Notes: generated by a model not told the origin, from the letters alone. Counted from the stretch's first letter, positions 49,892-59,144 are shown. The stretch: 64,000 nt of DNA from GWE2-42-39 sp963668595 (GCA_963668595.1 OY764876.1:806001-870000); one strand, 5' to 3'. Numbers and translations: made by a program.

Positions 49892-51163
49892 TTAATGGAT
49901 ATTTCGAATAATCTCGTCGGCGAATTCAGCGGTGCTGAGTAGTGTTGCGCCTTCCATCATCGCGTGTAAATCGGAGGTGACATATCGTTTTGCAAAAGTA
50001 TGTTCCATCGCGTCGAGAACATGTTCCGCAGCTTCATGCCAGCCCAGGTATTCAAGCATCATTACTCCTGAAAGAATGAGCGAGCTTGGGTTGGCTTTTC
50101 CGGTTCCGGCAATATTGGGTGCTGTTCCGTGAGTTGCTTCAAAAATTGCATAGCCACTATCGTAGTTGATATTTGCTCCCGGACTGATACCAATACCGCC
50201 AACCATTGCTGCGAGTTGATCGGAAATATAATCGCCGTTCAGGTTCATGGTAGCAATAACCGAATGATCGAATGGCCGTAATAAGCTTTCCTGCAAAAAT
50301 GCATCGGTAATCACATCTTTCAGAATAACTTTTCCTGAACGCTTTGCCTCCTCCAGTGCTGCTTTGGCGTTTTCTTCACTTTGTTCTTTTTTTATTTTCT
50401 CGTATTGACGCCAGGTAAAGGTTTCTGCGGCAAATTCACGTTCAGCCAAACTGTATCCCCAGTTTTTAAAGGCTCCTTCGGTGAATTTCATGATATTTCC
50501 TTTGTGCACCAGGGTTACCGATGGCAATTTACGTTCAACTGCATAGCGAATTGCTGCACGCACCAGTCGCTCTGATCCTTCGCGAGAAACAGGTTTGATG
50601 CCAAAAGACGTACTATCGGGGAAGCGCACCTGCGAAACGCCCATTTCATTATACAGAAAATCGGCCAGTTTGAGTGTGTTTTCTTCTCCGGTCATGTATT
50701 CAATTCCGGCATAAATATCTTCTGTATTTTCACGGAAAATATGCATGTCAACCATCGACGGATAGCGGATAGGCGAGGGAACTCCCTTGAACCATCGTAC
50801 CGGACGAAGGCAAACGTACAAGTCGAGTGTTTGCCGCAAAGCTACGTTCAGTGAACGTATTCCTTCGCCAACGGGTGTTTGAAGCGGTCCTTTCATGCCA
50901 ACAAGGTAATGCCGAAAAGCGTCGAGCGTTTCTTCCGGAAGATGTTCTCCTGTTTGTTGAATTGCTTTTTCTCCGGCCAACACTTCTTTCCATATCAATT
51001 CGCGTTGCTTTCCGTATGCCTTTTCTACTGCGGCATTTAGTACTCTCTGTGAAGGAGCAGTTATATCTTTCCCAATTCCGTCTCCTTCAATAAACGGGAT
51101 CACTGGTTTGTCGGGAACAATCAGTTTACCATCTTGTATCTGAATAATTTGATTCATCAGCAT
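49892..51163 (-). CDS. Isocitrate dehydrogenase, E. coli-like (type I), predicted NAD-preferring
   Basis: This 423-residue enzyme has the type I ICD core: FIEGDGIGKDI, GIRSLNVALRQTLDLY with Ser104 (E. coli Ser113), FRENTEDIYAGIE and HKGNIMKFTEGAF. The NADP-pocket residues of E. coli are replaced without gaps: K344 by Asn350, Y345 by Ile351, V351 by Ala357, Y391 by Ser397 and R395 by Ala401. Asp/Asn-Ile at the first two positions is typical of NAD-dependent relatives, so NAD use is predicted. It sits 5 bases downstream of a second isocitrate dehydrogenase of another subfamily. No aceK kinase gene is near. An internal ATG at 51157 is an alternative start. Confidence 0.93.
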   Translation of the reverse strand: MLMNQIIQIQDGKLIVPDKPVIPFIEGDGIGKDITAPSQRVLNAAVEKAYGKQRELIWKEVLAGEKAIQQTGEHLPEETLDAFRHYLVGMKGPLQTPVGEGIRSLNVALRQTLDLYVCLRPVRWFKGVPSPIRYPSMVDMHIFRENTEDIYAGIEYMTGEENTLKLADFLYNEMGVSQVRFPDSTSFGIKPVSREGSERLVRAAIRYAVERKLPSVTLVHKGNIMKFTEGAFKNWGYSLAEREFAAETFTWRQYEKIKKEQSEENAKAALEEAKRSGKVILKDVITDAFLQESLLRPFDHSVIATMNLNGDYISDQLAAMVGGIGISPGANINYDSGYAIFEATHGTAPNIAGTGKANPSSLILSGVMMLEYLGWHEAAEHVLDAMEHTFAKRYVTSDLHAMMEGATLLSTAEFADEIIRNIH

Positions 51164-51168
51164 ATTTT

Positions 51169-52404
51169 TTAGTTGACTGAATGTAGTTTCGCTTTCAGAT
51201 TTTCGTCAATTGCATTCAGAAAAGCCTCTGTGGTAAGATAATGCTCTTCTTTCAACTCTTTTTCGTGAACAATAATTGCCAGATCTTTGGTCATCTTGCC
51301 ACTTTCTACGGTTTCAACACAAACCTGTTCAAGTGTTTGTGCAAAACGGATTAACTTTTCATTTCCATCTAATTTTCCACGAAATGCCAGTCCTTGTGTC
51401 CAGGCAAATATCGAAGCAATCGGATTGGTTGATGTTGGCTTTCCTTGCTGGTGCATACGATAGTGGCGGGTAACAGTTCCGTGGGCGGCTTCTGCTTCCA
51501 TAATTTTTCCATCCGGAGTAATTAATGTTGAGGTCATAAGTCCCAGCGAACCAAATCCCTGAGCAACAGTGTCGGATTGAACGTCGCCGTCGTAGTTTTT
51601 ACAGGCCCATACAAAACCACCTTCCCATTTCAGAGCAGAAGCGACCATGTCGTCAATCAGCCGGTGTTCGTAGCTAATTCCTGCTACTTCAAATTTTTGC
51701 TTGAATTCTGTTTCGTATATTTCCTGAAAAATATCTTTAAATCGTCCGTCGTATTTTTTCAGAATTGTATTTTTTGTTGAGAGGTACAAAGGCCATTTCT
51801 TCATTAATGCCTGATTCATGCATGAACGGGCAAATCCGGCAATTGATTCGTCGGTATTGTACATCGCCATTGCAATGCCATTTCCGTCGAAATTATAAAC
51901 ATTGAATGTTTGCGGGGTACTGCCGTCTTCGGGTGTAAAGGTGATGCTTAGTTTTCCTTTTCCTTTGGTTACAAAATCGGTGGCCCTGTACTGATCGCCA
52001 AAAGCATGGCGGCCAATGCAAATGGGTTGTTTCCATCCGGGAACCAGTCGGGGAATATTATTAATCATGATGGGTTCGCGAAAAACAGTGCCTCCCAGAA
52101 TATTCCGGATTGTACCGTTGGGCGATTTCCACATTTCTTTCAGATTGAATTCCTTTACCCGTGCTTCATCGGGGGTAATGGTTGCACATTTAATTCCTAC
52201 TCCGTATTGCTGAATGGCCAGAGCTGCATCAACTGTAATCTGGTCATTGGTAGCATCGCGCGATTCAATGCCCAGATCGTAGTATTTGATGTCGAGATCA
52301 AGATACGGAATGATTAATTTTTCTTTGATAAATGACCAAATAACCCGGGTCATTTCATCGCCGTCCAGTTCTACTACAGGATTGGATACTTTGATTTTTT
52401 CCAT
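51169..52404 (-). CDS. Isocitrate dehydrogenase, eukaryotic IDH1/IDH2-like (type II), NADP
   Basis: This 411-residue enzyme is of the mammalian IDH1/2 subfamily. The substrate arginines fall at the same numbers as in human IDH1: Arg100 (NGTIRN), Arg109 (TVFRE) and Arg132 (GRHAFGDQYRATDF). The tyrosine/lysine pair region YEHRLIDDMVA and ACKNYDGDVQSD are present, and HGTVTRHYRMHQQGK carries the Arg-His that bind the NADP 2'-phosphate. It makes 2-oxoglutarate and NADPH. It lies 22 bases after aconitase and 5 bases before the type I enzyme. Confidence 0.95.
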   Translation of the reverse strand: MEKIKVSNPVVELDGDEMTRVIWSFIKEKLIIPYLDLDIKYYDLGIESRDATNDQITVDAALAIQQYGVGIKCATITPDEARVKEFNLKEMWKSPNGTIRNILGGTVFREPIMINNIPRLVPGWKQPICIGRHAFGDQYRATDFVTKGKGKLSITFTPEDGSTPQTFNVYNFDGNGIAMAMYNTDESIAGFARSCMNQALMKKWPLYLSTKNTILKKYDGRFKDIFQEIYETEFKQKFEVAGISYEHRLIDDMVASALKWEGGFVWACKNYDGDVQSDTVAQGFGSLGLMTSTLITPDGKIMEAEAAHGTVTRHYRMHQQGKPTSTNPIASIFAWTQGLAFRGKLDGNEKLIRFAQTLEQVCVETVESGKMTKDLAIIVHEKELKEEHYLTTEAFLNAIDENLKAKLHSVN

Positions 52405-52426
52405 CTTCGGGTGAGTTTATTTTTGG

Positions 52427-54688
52427 TTAATGATTCTGTTTTTTTATCAGATTCAGTGCAGAACCAGCTCTGAACCATTCAATTTGCTGTTGGTTGTACG
52501 AGTGATTCAGTTTAATAATTTCAGAAGTTCCGTCGTTGTGAACAACTTTCAGAGAAAGCGATTTGCCTGGCGCAAAATCTTTTAAATCGATAAAGTTGAA
52601 ACGGTCATCTTCTTTTATTTTATCGTAATCGGCTTCGTTGCTGAATGTGAGTGCCAGCATTCCCTGCTTTTTTAAATTGGTTTCGTGTATCCGGGCGAAT
52701 GATTTTACAATCACTGCTTTCACGCCCAAATGACGGGGTTCCATTGCTGCATGCTCACGCGATGAACCTTCACCATAATTTTGATCACCCACAACAATAC
52801 TCGGAATTTCGGCGGCTTTGTATGCACGCTGTACGGCAGGAACTTCGGCGTATTCTCCGTTTAGCTGATTTTTTACTTTGTTGGTTTCACCATTAAAAGC
52901 ATTTACTGCTCCAATCAGCATATTATTCGAAATATTGTCGAGATGACCGCGGTAGCGCAACCATGGACCAGCCATTGAAATATGGTCGGTGGTACATTTT
53001 CCTTGAGCTTTTATCAATAGTCTGGCTCCGGTAATGTTTTCGCCATTCCAAACAGGGAAAGCTTCCAATAGTTGCAATCGGCTTGATTTTGGATCAACAA
53101 TAACTTGTACCGATGAGCCATCTTCGGCCGGTGCCTGATAGCCTGCATCTTCTACTGCAAAACCTTTTTCCGGTAATTCTTCGCCGGTAGGAGCGTCAAG
53201 CATCACTGCTTCACCTTTTGTATTGATGAGTTTATCAGTAAGCGGATTAAATGTCAAGTCGCCGGCAATAGCTAATGCTGTTACCAACTCGGGTGAAGCC
53301 ACAAATGCATAAGTATTTGGATTGCCATCAGCCCGTTTTGAGAAGTTCCGGTTGAATGAGTGTACAATGGTATTTTTTTCTTGTTTGTCAGCACCTTCGC
53401 GAGCCCATTGTCCAATACATGGGCCACAGGCATTGGCAAATACGCTTGCGCCAATTTGATTGAAAATATCGATAAAACCATCGCGTTCAATCGTATAGCG
53501 AACTTGTTCAGACCCAGGGGTGATTGTGAATTCTGCTTTGGTTTTCAGTTCCTTTTCTACCGCTTGTTTGGCCAGCGATGCTGCGCGCGAAATGTCTTCG
53601 TACGAAGAGTTGGTACATGAACCAATTAAGCCAACTTCAACTTTGGTTGGCCAGCCGTTTTTGGCTGCTTCTTCTGCAATCTTAGATATTGGAGTTGCCC
53701 GGTCGGGAGTAAATGGCCCGTTTAAGTGAGGTTCCAGTTCCGACAGGTTGATCTCTATAAGTTGATCAAAATATTTCTCAGGATGGGCATATACTTCAGG
53801 ATCGGCAGTGAGATGTTGTTTTACTGTATTGGCTAAATCGGCTACTTCTGCACGTCCGGTGGCCCGAAGGTATCTTTCCATTGATTCGTCGTAGGCAAAA
53901 GTAGAAGTCGTTGCACCAACTTCAGCTCCCATGTTACAAATAGTACCTTTTCCGGTGCAGGAAATTGATTGAGCGCCTTCACCGAAATATTCGATAATAG
54001 CTCCGGTTCCTCCTTTAACGGTAAGTAATCCGGCTACTTTTAAAATAACATCTTTAGGCGAAGTCCAGCCATTGAGTTTTCCGGTTAATTTAACTCCAAT
54101 CAGCTTCGGGAATTTTAGTTCCCAGGCCATTCCGGCCATTACATCTACTGCATCGGCACCACCTACGCCAATAGCAATCATTCCCAATCCGCCAGCATTG
54201 ACAGTGTGCGAATCGGTTCCAATCATCATTCCTCCCGGAAATGCATAATTTTCGAGTACTACCTGGTGAATAATTCCTGCACCTGGTTTCCAAAAGCCAA
54301 TACCGTATTTGTTCGAAACCGACTCAAGAAAATCATATACTTCTTTATTCGCATTCAGTGCTGTATTCAGGTCTTCAATGCCATGTGTTTTTGCCTGAAT
54401 CAGGTGGTCGCAATGTACAGTGGATGGCACCGCTGTTTTTGTTTTTCCCGAATTCATTAATTGAAGAAGCGCCATTTGTGCGGTTGCATCTTGCATGGCC
54501 ACGCGATCGGGCGCAAAATCAACGTAATCAATTCCTCGTTTGAAATCCTGTATTTCATTCGGATTAAAAAGATGAGCATAAAGAATTTTCTCAGCTAATG
54601 ATAATGGTTTGTTGAGGGTTGCTTTGGCTTTCTCAACTTTCGAACCTAACTCGAGGTAGCTTTTTTTTATTAATTCCAGATCAAACAT
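52427..54688 (-). CDS. Aconitate hydratase, mitochondrial type
   Basis: This 753-residue enzyme isomerises citrate to isocitrate with a 4Fe-4S cluster. The cluster cysteines are in GLIGSCTNSS and NACGPCIGQW. Active-site regions AMQDATAQMALLQ, STVHCDHLI, GTDSHTVNAGG and NYGEGSSREHAA are intact, and the C-terminal swivelling domain ends EWFRAGSALN. It matches animal mitochondrial aconitase far better than bacterial AcnA/AcnB. A mitochondrial-like aconitase has been reported for Bacteroides fragilis, so the type is known in the phylum. It is the first gene of the four-gene TCA operon. A 15-bp palindrome lies 72 bases upstream. Confidence 0.96.
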   Translation of the reverse strand: MFDLELIKKSYLELGSKVEKAKATLNKPLSLAEKILYAHLFNPNEIQDFKRGIDYVDFAPDRVAMQDATAQMALLQLMNSGKTKTAVPSTVHCDHLIQAKTHGIEDLNTALNANKEVYDFLESVSNKYGIGFWKPGAGIIHQVVLENYAFPGGMMIGTDSHTVNAGGLGMIAIGVGGADAVDVMAGMAWELKFPKLIGVKLTGKLNGWTSPKDVILKVAGLLTVKGGTGAIIEYFGEGAQSISCTGKGTICNMGAEVGATTSTFAYDESMERYLRATGRAEVADLANTVKQHLTADPEVYAHPEKYFDQLIEINLSELEPHLNGPFTPDRATPISKIAEEAAKNGWPTKVEVGLIGSCTNSSYEDISRAASLAKQAVEKELKTKAEFTITPGSEQVRYTIERDGFIDIFNQIGASVFANACGPCIGQWAREGADKQEKNTIVHSFNRNFSKRADGNPNTYAFVASPELVTALAIAGDLTFNPLTDKLINTKGEAVMLDAPTGEELPEKGFAVEDAGYQAPAEDGSSVQVIVDPKSSRLQLLEAFPVWNGENITGARLLIKAQGKCTTDHISMAGPWLRYRGHLDNISNNMLIGAVNAFNGETNKVKNQLNGEYAEVPAVQRAYKAAEIPSIVVGDQNYGEGSSREHAAMEPRHLGVKAVIVKSFARIHETNLKKQGMLALTFSNEADYDKIKEDDRFNFIDLKDFAPGKSLSLKVVHNDGTSEIIKLNHSYNQQQIEWFRAGSALNLIKKQNH

Positions 54689-54759
54689 ATTTGGTTTTTT
54701 TTCTTGTTGTTCTTTCAGAATAATGGTTGATAACTCAGCATTTATAACAAAAATGTTTG

Positions 54760-54774
54760 CCGAAAAGTTTTCGG
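54760..54774. promoter_or_regulatory. Perfect palindrome upstream of the TCA operon
   Basis: CCGAAAA-G-TTTTCGG is a perfect 15-bp palindrome, 72 bases before the aconitase start and next to a possible -7 box. It could be an operator. It has no T-run of the terminator kind. Confidence 0.35.
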
Positions 54775-54964
54775 TTTTTGGTTTACTTAAATATAAAATA
54801 TATCAGAAGAAATGTATTCTTCTTTGTCGCACTTAAATTGATGCTTTCGAATATTTGCTGGATTGATTTTTGATTGAAAATTGTAAGTTAGTAAAACTTA
54901 AGTTCTGTTTGTTGAAAATCAGTAGGATAGTGATAAGTTGGTTCAAGGGGGGATTTATAAAAAC

Positions 54965-54989
54965 AAAAAAGCAGCCTTTTGAGCTGCTT
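54965..54989 (-). terminator. Terminator of the DUF3276 gene
   Basis: Stem AAGCAGC (54969-54975) pairs with GCTGCTT (54983-54989). On the minus strand it runs into six U residues. Confidence 0.78.
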
Positions 54990-54994
54990 GAAAT

Positions 54995-55393
54995 TTATTT
55001 GTTTGTTAAATCATCAAAGTCGAAATCGAGATATTCTTTTTTCGATGAAGAATATGCTTCGCTATAGGTTTCATCGTCGTAGTCCATCTGAGGTGCTGAA
55101 TTCTCAAGCATTGCTTGATTTTCATTAATGAATGTCATGACCTCCTGAAGGCCTTCTATAAATTTATCAAAGTCTTCCTGATAAAGAAATAGCTTGTGTT
55201 TTTCAAAATGAAAATTTCCATCATCATTGAAGCGCTTTTTACTTTCTGTGATAGTCAGGTAATATTCATCGCTGCGAGTTGATTTTACATCAAGAAAGTA
55301 GGTTCTTTTCCCGGCGCGAATTGCTTTTGAATAGATGCCTTCATTAAACTTGCTGTCCAACTCTTTTCCTCCGTTGTTCTTAAAGCCTTCCAT
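54995..55393 (-). CDS. DUF3276 (PUR-alpha-like) nucleic-acid-binding protein
   Basis: This 132-residue protein has the single PUR-like repeat of DUF3276: IYSKAIRAGKRTYFLDVKSTRSDEYYLTITESKKRF followed by FHFEKHKLFLYQEDFDKFIEGL. The last 40 residues are acidic and rich in Asp, Glu and Tyr, probably disordered. PUR proteins bind single-stranded purine-rich DNA or RNA, and this family is common and conserved in Bacteroidota. A TACATTTG box on the minus strand (55431-55424) is a probable -7 element. Confidence 0.9.
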   Translation of the reverse strand: MEGFKNNGGKELDSKFNEGIYSKAIRAGKRTYFLDVKSTRSDEYYLTITESKKRFNDDGNFHFEKHKLFLYQEDFDKFIEGLQEVMTFINENQAMLENSAPQMDYDDETYSEAYSSSKKEYLDFDFDDLTNK

Positions 55394-55517
55394 ATTTTTG
55401 CATCAATTAATTTCATTTTGAATCAAATGTAGTTCTTTTTTTTGAATATTGATATAAAAAATATTCTTTATTTGCTGGAACACAATAAGTAATAGTCCTG
55501 ATGAAATCTTTTTGAAT

Positions 55518-56330
55518 TTACTTTTTGTAGTACTTCATTGCTTCAGGAACGAGTAAATTCAGGGCTTCGATGCGTTTTTCCGACATTGGATGTGTGCTTA
55601 AAAATTCCGGAACTTTTGATTCTCCTTGCTGCGACATTCGGGTCCAAAATTCAGGTGCCTTTTGTGGGTCATATCCGGCCATTGCCATGAACATCATTCC
55701 AAGCTTGTCTGCTTCGTATTCATGAGTGCGCGAATAGGGGAGAAGTAGTCCAACCTGAGAACCGGCACCGTAGGCAGCCATAAAAATGGTCTGTGTTTGC
55801 TGTGGCTTCTGTTTTACTGCTTCCGATAGCGCAATTCCTCCCATTTGTACGAGTAGTTGCTGACTCATTCTCTCGTTTCCGTGGCGGGCAACAGCATGTG
55901 CAATTTCGTGCCCCATAACCACCGCTATTCCTGCGTCATCCTGCGTCATCGGCAATATTCCCGTGTAAAAGACTACTTTTCCTCCGGGCATGCACCATGC
56001 GTTGATGGTTTCGTCTTCAACTAAATTAAATTCCCATTTGAAATCACTCAGTCGATCCTGAAATCCATTTTGTTTCATGTATTCTTCAACTGCTGCGGCA
56101 ATACGGGTGCCTACTCGTTTAACTGCTTCTGTTTGCGCTTTATTGTCAGAAACTTTGCTTTCGGTTAGAAATTGAGAATAATTGGTTAAGCTCATTTCAA
56201 CCATACTTGATTCGGGCAATAACGATATTTGGCTTCTTCCTGTTAAGGGCACAGTGCTGCATGATTGCATAATGGCAATGACGCTGATGAATGTCAGTAC
56301 TTTAATGGATTGAATAATCGATATTTTCAT
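55518..56330 (-). CDS. M48-family zinc metalloprotease lipoprotein
   Basis: This 270-residue lipoprotein (lipobox MQSC) has the M48 motif GHEIAHAVARHG with HEIAH at 141-145 and a later EYEAD at about 204-208 supplying the third zinc ligand. It follows the YcaL/LoiP-BepA side of the family, acting in the periplasm on misfolded outer membrane proteins. No TPR domain follows, so it is the short form. It stands alone between DUF3276 and folD. Confidence 0.93.
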   Translation of the reverse strand: MKISIIQSIKVLTFISVIAIMQSCSTVPLTGRSQISLLPESSMVEMSLTNYSQFLTESKVSDNKAQTEAVKRVGTRIAAAVEEYMKQNGFQDRLSDFKWEFNLVEDETINAWCMPGGKVVFYTGILPMTQDDAGIAVVMGHEIAHAVARHGNERMSQQLLVQMGGIALSEAVKQKPQQTQTIFMAAYGAGSQVGLLLPYSRTHEYEADKLGMMFMAMAGYDPQKAPEFWTRMSQQGESKVPEFLSTHPMSEKRIEALNLLVPEAMKYYKK

Positions 56331-56409
56331 TATCGTGAAAATTGGTTTTTAAAATTTGTGAGACATGTAATTATAACAACAATCTGGTAAAAAGTTTAAT
56401 GTATAAAGC

Positions 56410-56437
56410 AAAAAATCCCGATTGCTCGGGATTTTTT
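56410..56437. terminator. Terminator downstream of folD
   Basis: A perfect 12-bp stem, AAAAAATCCCGA with TCGGGATTTTTT, encloses the loop TTGC. It has U-runs on both strands and lies 23 bases past the folD stop. Confidence 0.88.
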
Positions 56438-56459
56438 CAATATATCAGAAAATTAGAAT

Positions 56460-57335
56460 TTACTTGTAAATTTCTTTTTTTGCGGCAAGAAGTGTGTTCT
56501 TCAGAAGTGAAACGCGGGTCATTGGTCCTACTCCTCCGGGAACCGGAGTGATATGAGAACATTTCGGGGCAACTTCGTTGTAAAGTACATCTCCTTTTAA
56601 TCTGAATCCAGATTTAGTTTCCGGTGCATTAATGCGGGTGGTTCCCACATCGATAACAACCGCTCCTTCTTTTACCATATTTGCCTTGATAAATTCAGGC
56701 GAACCAATCGCGGCAATTAAAATGTCAGCATCAGCACAAACTTGTTCCAGATTTTTAGTTCGACTGTGAGCAACAGTAACAGTTGCATTCATTTCTTTTT
56801 GTGACATAAGTACGCTCAATGGGCGACCTACAATATTACTCCGGCCAACAATTACACAATTTTTACCCGATGTTTCAATTTTATATCTTTTCAGAAGTTC
56901 AACAATGCCATCCGGAGTTGCTGAAACAAAAGCAGGAAGTCCGATAACCATTCTACCCACATTGGCCGGATGAAATCCATCTACGTCTTTACTCGGGTCA
57001 ATGGCTTCAATTACTTTTTGTTCCGAAATATGTTTTGGAAGAGGTAGTTGAACGATAAAGCCGTCAAGCGTTTTATCTGCATTCAGTTCATGTACTTTGG
57101 CAAGCAATTCGTCTTCGCTTACATTGTCCTCAAACCGGATCATGGTTGATTTGAAACCGACTTCTTCGCAATCTTTGATTTTATAAGCAACGTAAGTTTC
57201 GCTTCCGCCGTCGTGTCCAACTAATATTGCAGCCAGGTGAGGAGCTCTTTTACCTGAAGCAACCATTTGGTCAACTTCCAGTTTAATCTCCTTTTTAATG
57301 TCGCTGGCAGTTTGTTTTCCGTCAATAATAATCAT
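56460..57335 (-). CDS. folD: Methylenetetrahydrofolate dehydrogenase/cyclohydrolase FolD
   Basis: This 291-residue bifunctional enzyme interconverts 5,10-methylene-, 5,10-methenyl- and 10-formyl-tetrahydrofolate. Family marks are YVAYKIKDCEEVGF with the catalytic Tyr and Lys, DGFIVQLPLPKH, GRSNIVGRPLS for the dinucleotide loop, and TPVPGGVGPMT. The ATG at 57335 is 20 bases from the ffh stop, so the two are likely one transcript that ends at the hairpin at 56410-56437. Confidence 0.96.
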   Translation of the reverse strand: MIIIDGKQTASDIKKEIKLEVDQMVASGKRAPHLAAILVGHDGGSETYVAYKIKDCEEVGFKSTMIRFEDNVSEDELLAKVHELNADKTLDGFIVQLPLPKHISEQKVIEAIDPSKDVDGFHPANVGRMVIGLPAFVSATPDGIVELLKRYKIETSGKNCVIVGRSNIVGRPLSVLMSQKEMNATVTVAHSRTKNLEQVCADADILIAAIGSPEFIKANMVKEGAVVIDVGTTRINAPETKSGFRLKGDVLYNEVAPKCSHITPVPGGVGPMTRVSLLKNTLLAAKKEIYK

Positions 57336-57354
57336 CGGTGTATGTTTTGTTTGG

Positions 57355-58683
57355 TTATCGTGGTTTCACATTGCCCATCATGCGACCGAGGTTTTTTCCC
57401 TGAGAAACCATACGCATCATTTTTCTGGTTTCATCGAATTGTTTGATGAGTCGGTTCACTTCCTGAATGTTGGTTCCCGATCCGTCAGCAATACGTTTGC
57501 GGCGCGAACCATTTAAAATAGATGGATCTTGTCGCTCTGTTGGAGTCATCGATTTGATGATTGCTTCGATATGTTTGAATGCGTCGTCGTCAATATCAAT
57601 ATTTTTCAGTGCTTTGCCCATTCCCGGAATCATCGAGGCCAAATCTTTCAAATTACCCATTTTCTTGATTTGCTGAATCTGCTTCAGAAAGTCGTCGAAA
57701 TTGAATTCGTTTTTAGCCAATTTTTTTTGCAGACGGCGGGCTTCTTCAGCATCAAATTGTTCTTGTGCTTTTTCAACCAGCGAAACAATATCACCCATCC
57801 CCAAAATACGGTCGGCCATACGGGCAGGATGGAAATTATCCAGTGCATCCAGTTTTTCACCAGTTCCTACAAATTTGATTGGTTTTTCGACAACCGAACG
57901 AATTGATAAAGCTGCACCACCACGAGTATCCCCGTCGAGTTTGGTCAGCACAACTCCGTCGAAGTCGAGGCGATCGTTGAATTCTTTGGCTGTATTTACT
58001 GCGTCTTGCCCGGTCATGGAGTCAACAACAAACAAAATCTCCTGTGGATTAATTGCCGCTTTTACGGCGCTGATTTCGTTCATCATTTGCTGGTCGATAG
58101 CCAAACGTCCGGCGGTATCGACAATAACTACGTCAAGCCCTTTTGCTTTTGCTTCGCGAATTGCCGACTGAGCAATTTGAACCGGATTCATGTTTCCTTC
58201 TTCAGTGTAAACAGGCACGCCAATTTGTTCGCCAAGAACTTTTAGCTGTTCAATTGCTGCAGGACGATATACGTCGCCGGCAACAAGCATCGGGTGACGA
58301 CCTTTTTTACTTTTGAGCATCTTAGCCAGTTTCCCGGAGAAAGTAGTTTTCCCCGATCCCTGAAGACCAGCAATCAGAATTACAGTTGGACTTCCTTTCA
58401 TGTTGATGTCAACAAAAGTGCCTCCCATGAGCTTGGTTAGCTCATCGTGCACAATTTTAACCATCATCTGTCCGGGTTTTACGGCATTTAGCACGTCTTG
58501 TCCCAACGCAATTGTTTTTACGTTTTCAGTAAAGGTTTTTGCAATTTTGAAGTTAACGTCCGCGTCAAGCAAAGCTCTGCGTACTTCTTTCAGCGTTTCT
58601 GCAATATTGATTTCGGTAATTTTCCCCTGTCCTTTTAACAGTTTAAACGACCGTTCCAGTTTTTCATTAAGATTCTCAAACAT
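57355..58683 (-). CDS. ffh: Signal recognition particle GTPase Ffh
   Basis: This 442-residue protein has an N domain, the GTPase G domain with GLQGSGKTTFSGKLAK (P-loop), DTAGRLAID and TKLDGDTRGGAALS, and a methionine-rich M domain to the end (MGNLKDLASMIPGMGK, NGSRRKRIADGSG for RNA binding). It targets nascent membrane proteins with the 4.5S RNA and FtsY. Two TATTTTTG boxes in tandem lie upstream on the minus strand (58737-58722), one probably the -7 element. It is followed by folD in the same direction. Confidence 0.97.
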   Translation of the reverse strand: MFENLNEKLERSFKLLKGQGKITEINIAETLKEVRRALLDADVNFKIAKTFTENVKTIALGQDVLNAVKPGQMMVKIVHDELTKLMGGTFVDINMKGSPTVILIAGLQGSGKTTFSGKLAKMLKSKKGRHPMLVAGDVYRPAAIEQLKVLGEQIGVPVYTEEGNMNPVQIAQSAIREAKAKGLDVVIVDTAGRLAIDQQMMNEISAVKAAINPQEILFVVDSMTGQDAVNTAKEFNDRLDFDGVVLTKLDGDTRGGAALSIRSVVEKPIKFVGTGEKLDALDNFHPARMADRILGMGDIVSLVEKAQEQFDAEEARRLQKKLAKNEFNFDDFLKQIQQIKKMGNLKDLASMIPGMGKALKNIDIDDDAFKHIEAIIKSMTPTERQDPSILNGSRRKRIADGSGTNIQEVNRLIKQFDETRKMMRMVSQGKNLGRMMGNVKPR

Positions 58684-58913
58684 AATTTAGCACTGAATTA
58701 TTCGATTCTTTTAAGTTGCCACAAAAATACAAAAATATGGCAAAGTGAATCAGTATTGATGCATAAATGGCAGCATTCAGATAATCAGTTGTTTTCATGA
58801 TGATATTCACTGATTGTTAATAACTGTTGAAAAAAATCAAAAAAAAAAATTGTACTAAGGGGTTACCTTTTGGCGTTAAAACGAATGAATGAGTGTAATC
58901 AGAAAACAGAAAA

Positions 58914-59144
58914 ATGAAGAGTAAAGGAGATGCAGAGTATTTGGGTTTATTGTTTCAATGCCCGATGGATCATGAGATGCATGATTGTGCACTGGTTCAT
59001 CTGCGTCGGGTTCCTTTGGTTGAACGAATGAAGTTTTTTGGAAATATGAGCTTTCAGCAAAAAGAAGAAATCATCCAAAAACACAGAAAATGCCTTTTTA
59101 GGCGAGAACGACGAATCCCTTTTTCACAAATCGCAATAATGTAG
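58914..59144 (+). CDS. Small cysteine- and histidine-containing hypothetical protein
   Basis: This 76-residue protein contains CPMDHEMHDCALVHLRRVPLV, then ERMKFFGNMSFQQKEEIIQKHRKCLFRRE. The layout of an acidic or histidine-rich CPxxxxxxxC word, a Leu-rich helix and a final HxxCxxxRE recalls a short conserved Bacteroidota family I remember without a name, but no function is known. A plausible hairpin follows at 59154-59184, which supports a real transcription unit. Confidence 0.55.
   Translation: MKSKGDAEYLGLLFQCPMDHEMHDCALVHLRRVPLVERMKFFGNMSFQQKEEIIQKHRKCLFRRERRIPFSQIAIM

Larger units (their letters stand above)
54689..54994. other. Intergenic region upstream of the TCA operon
   Basis: This 306-base stretch without a gene holds the palindrome at 54760-54774 and the terminator of the DUF3276 gene at 54965-54989. 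A CATTTTTG box read on the minus strand (54756-54749) resembles a -7 element for aconitase, but no TTTG was found at the right distance. Confidence 0.55.

Noticed and set aside
49892..52404. Tandem duplication of one isocitrate dehydrogenase gene
   Set aside because: The two proteins belong to different subfamilies with different cores and lengths, so the pair is not a recent duplicate.
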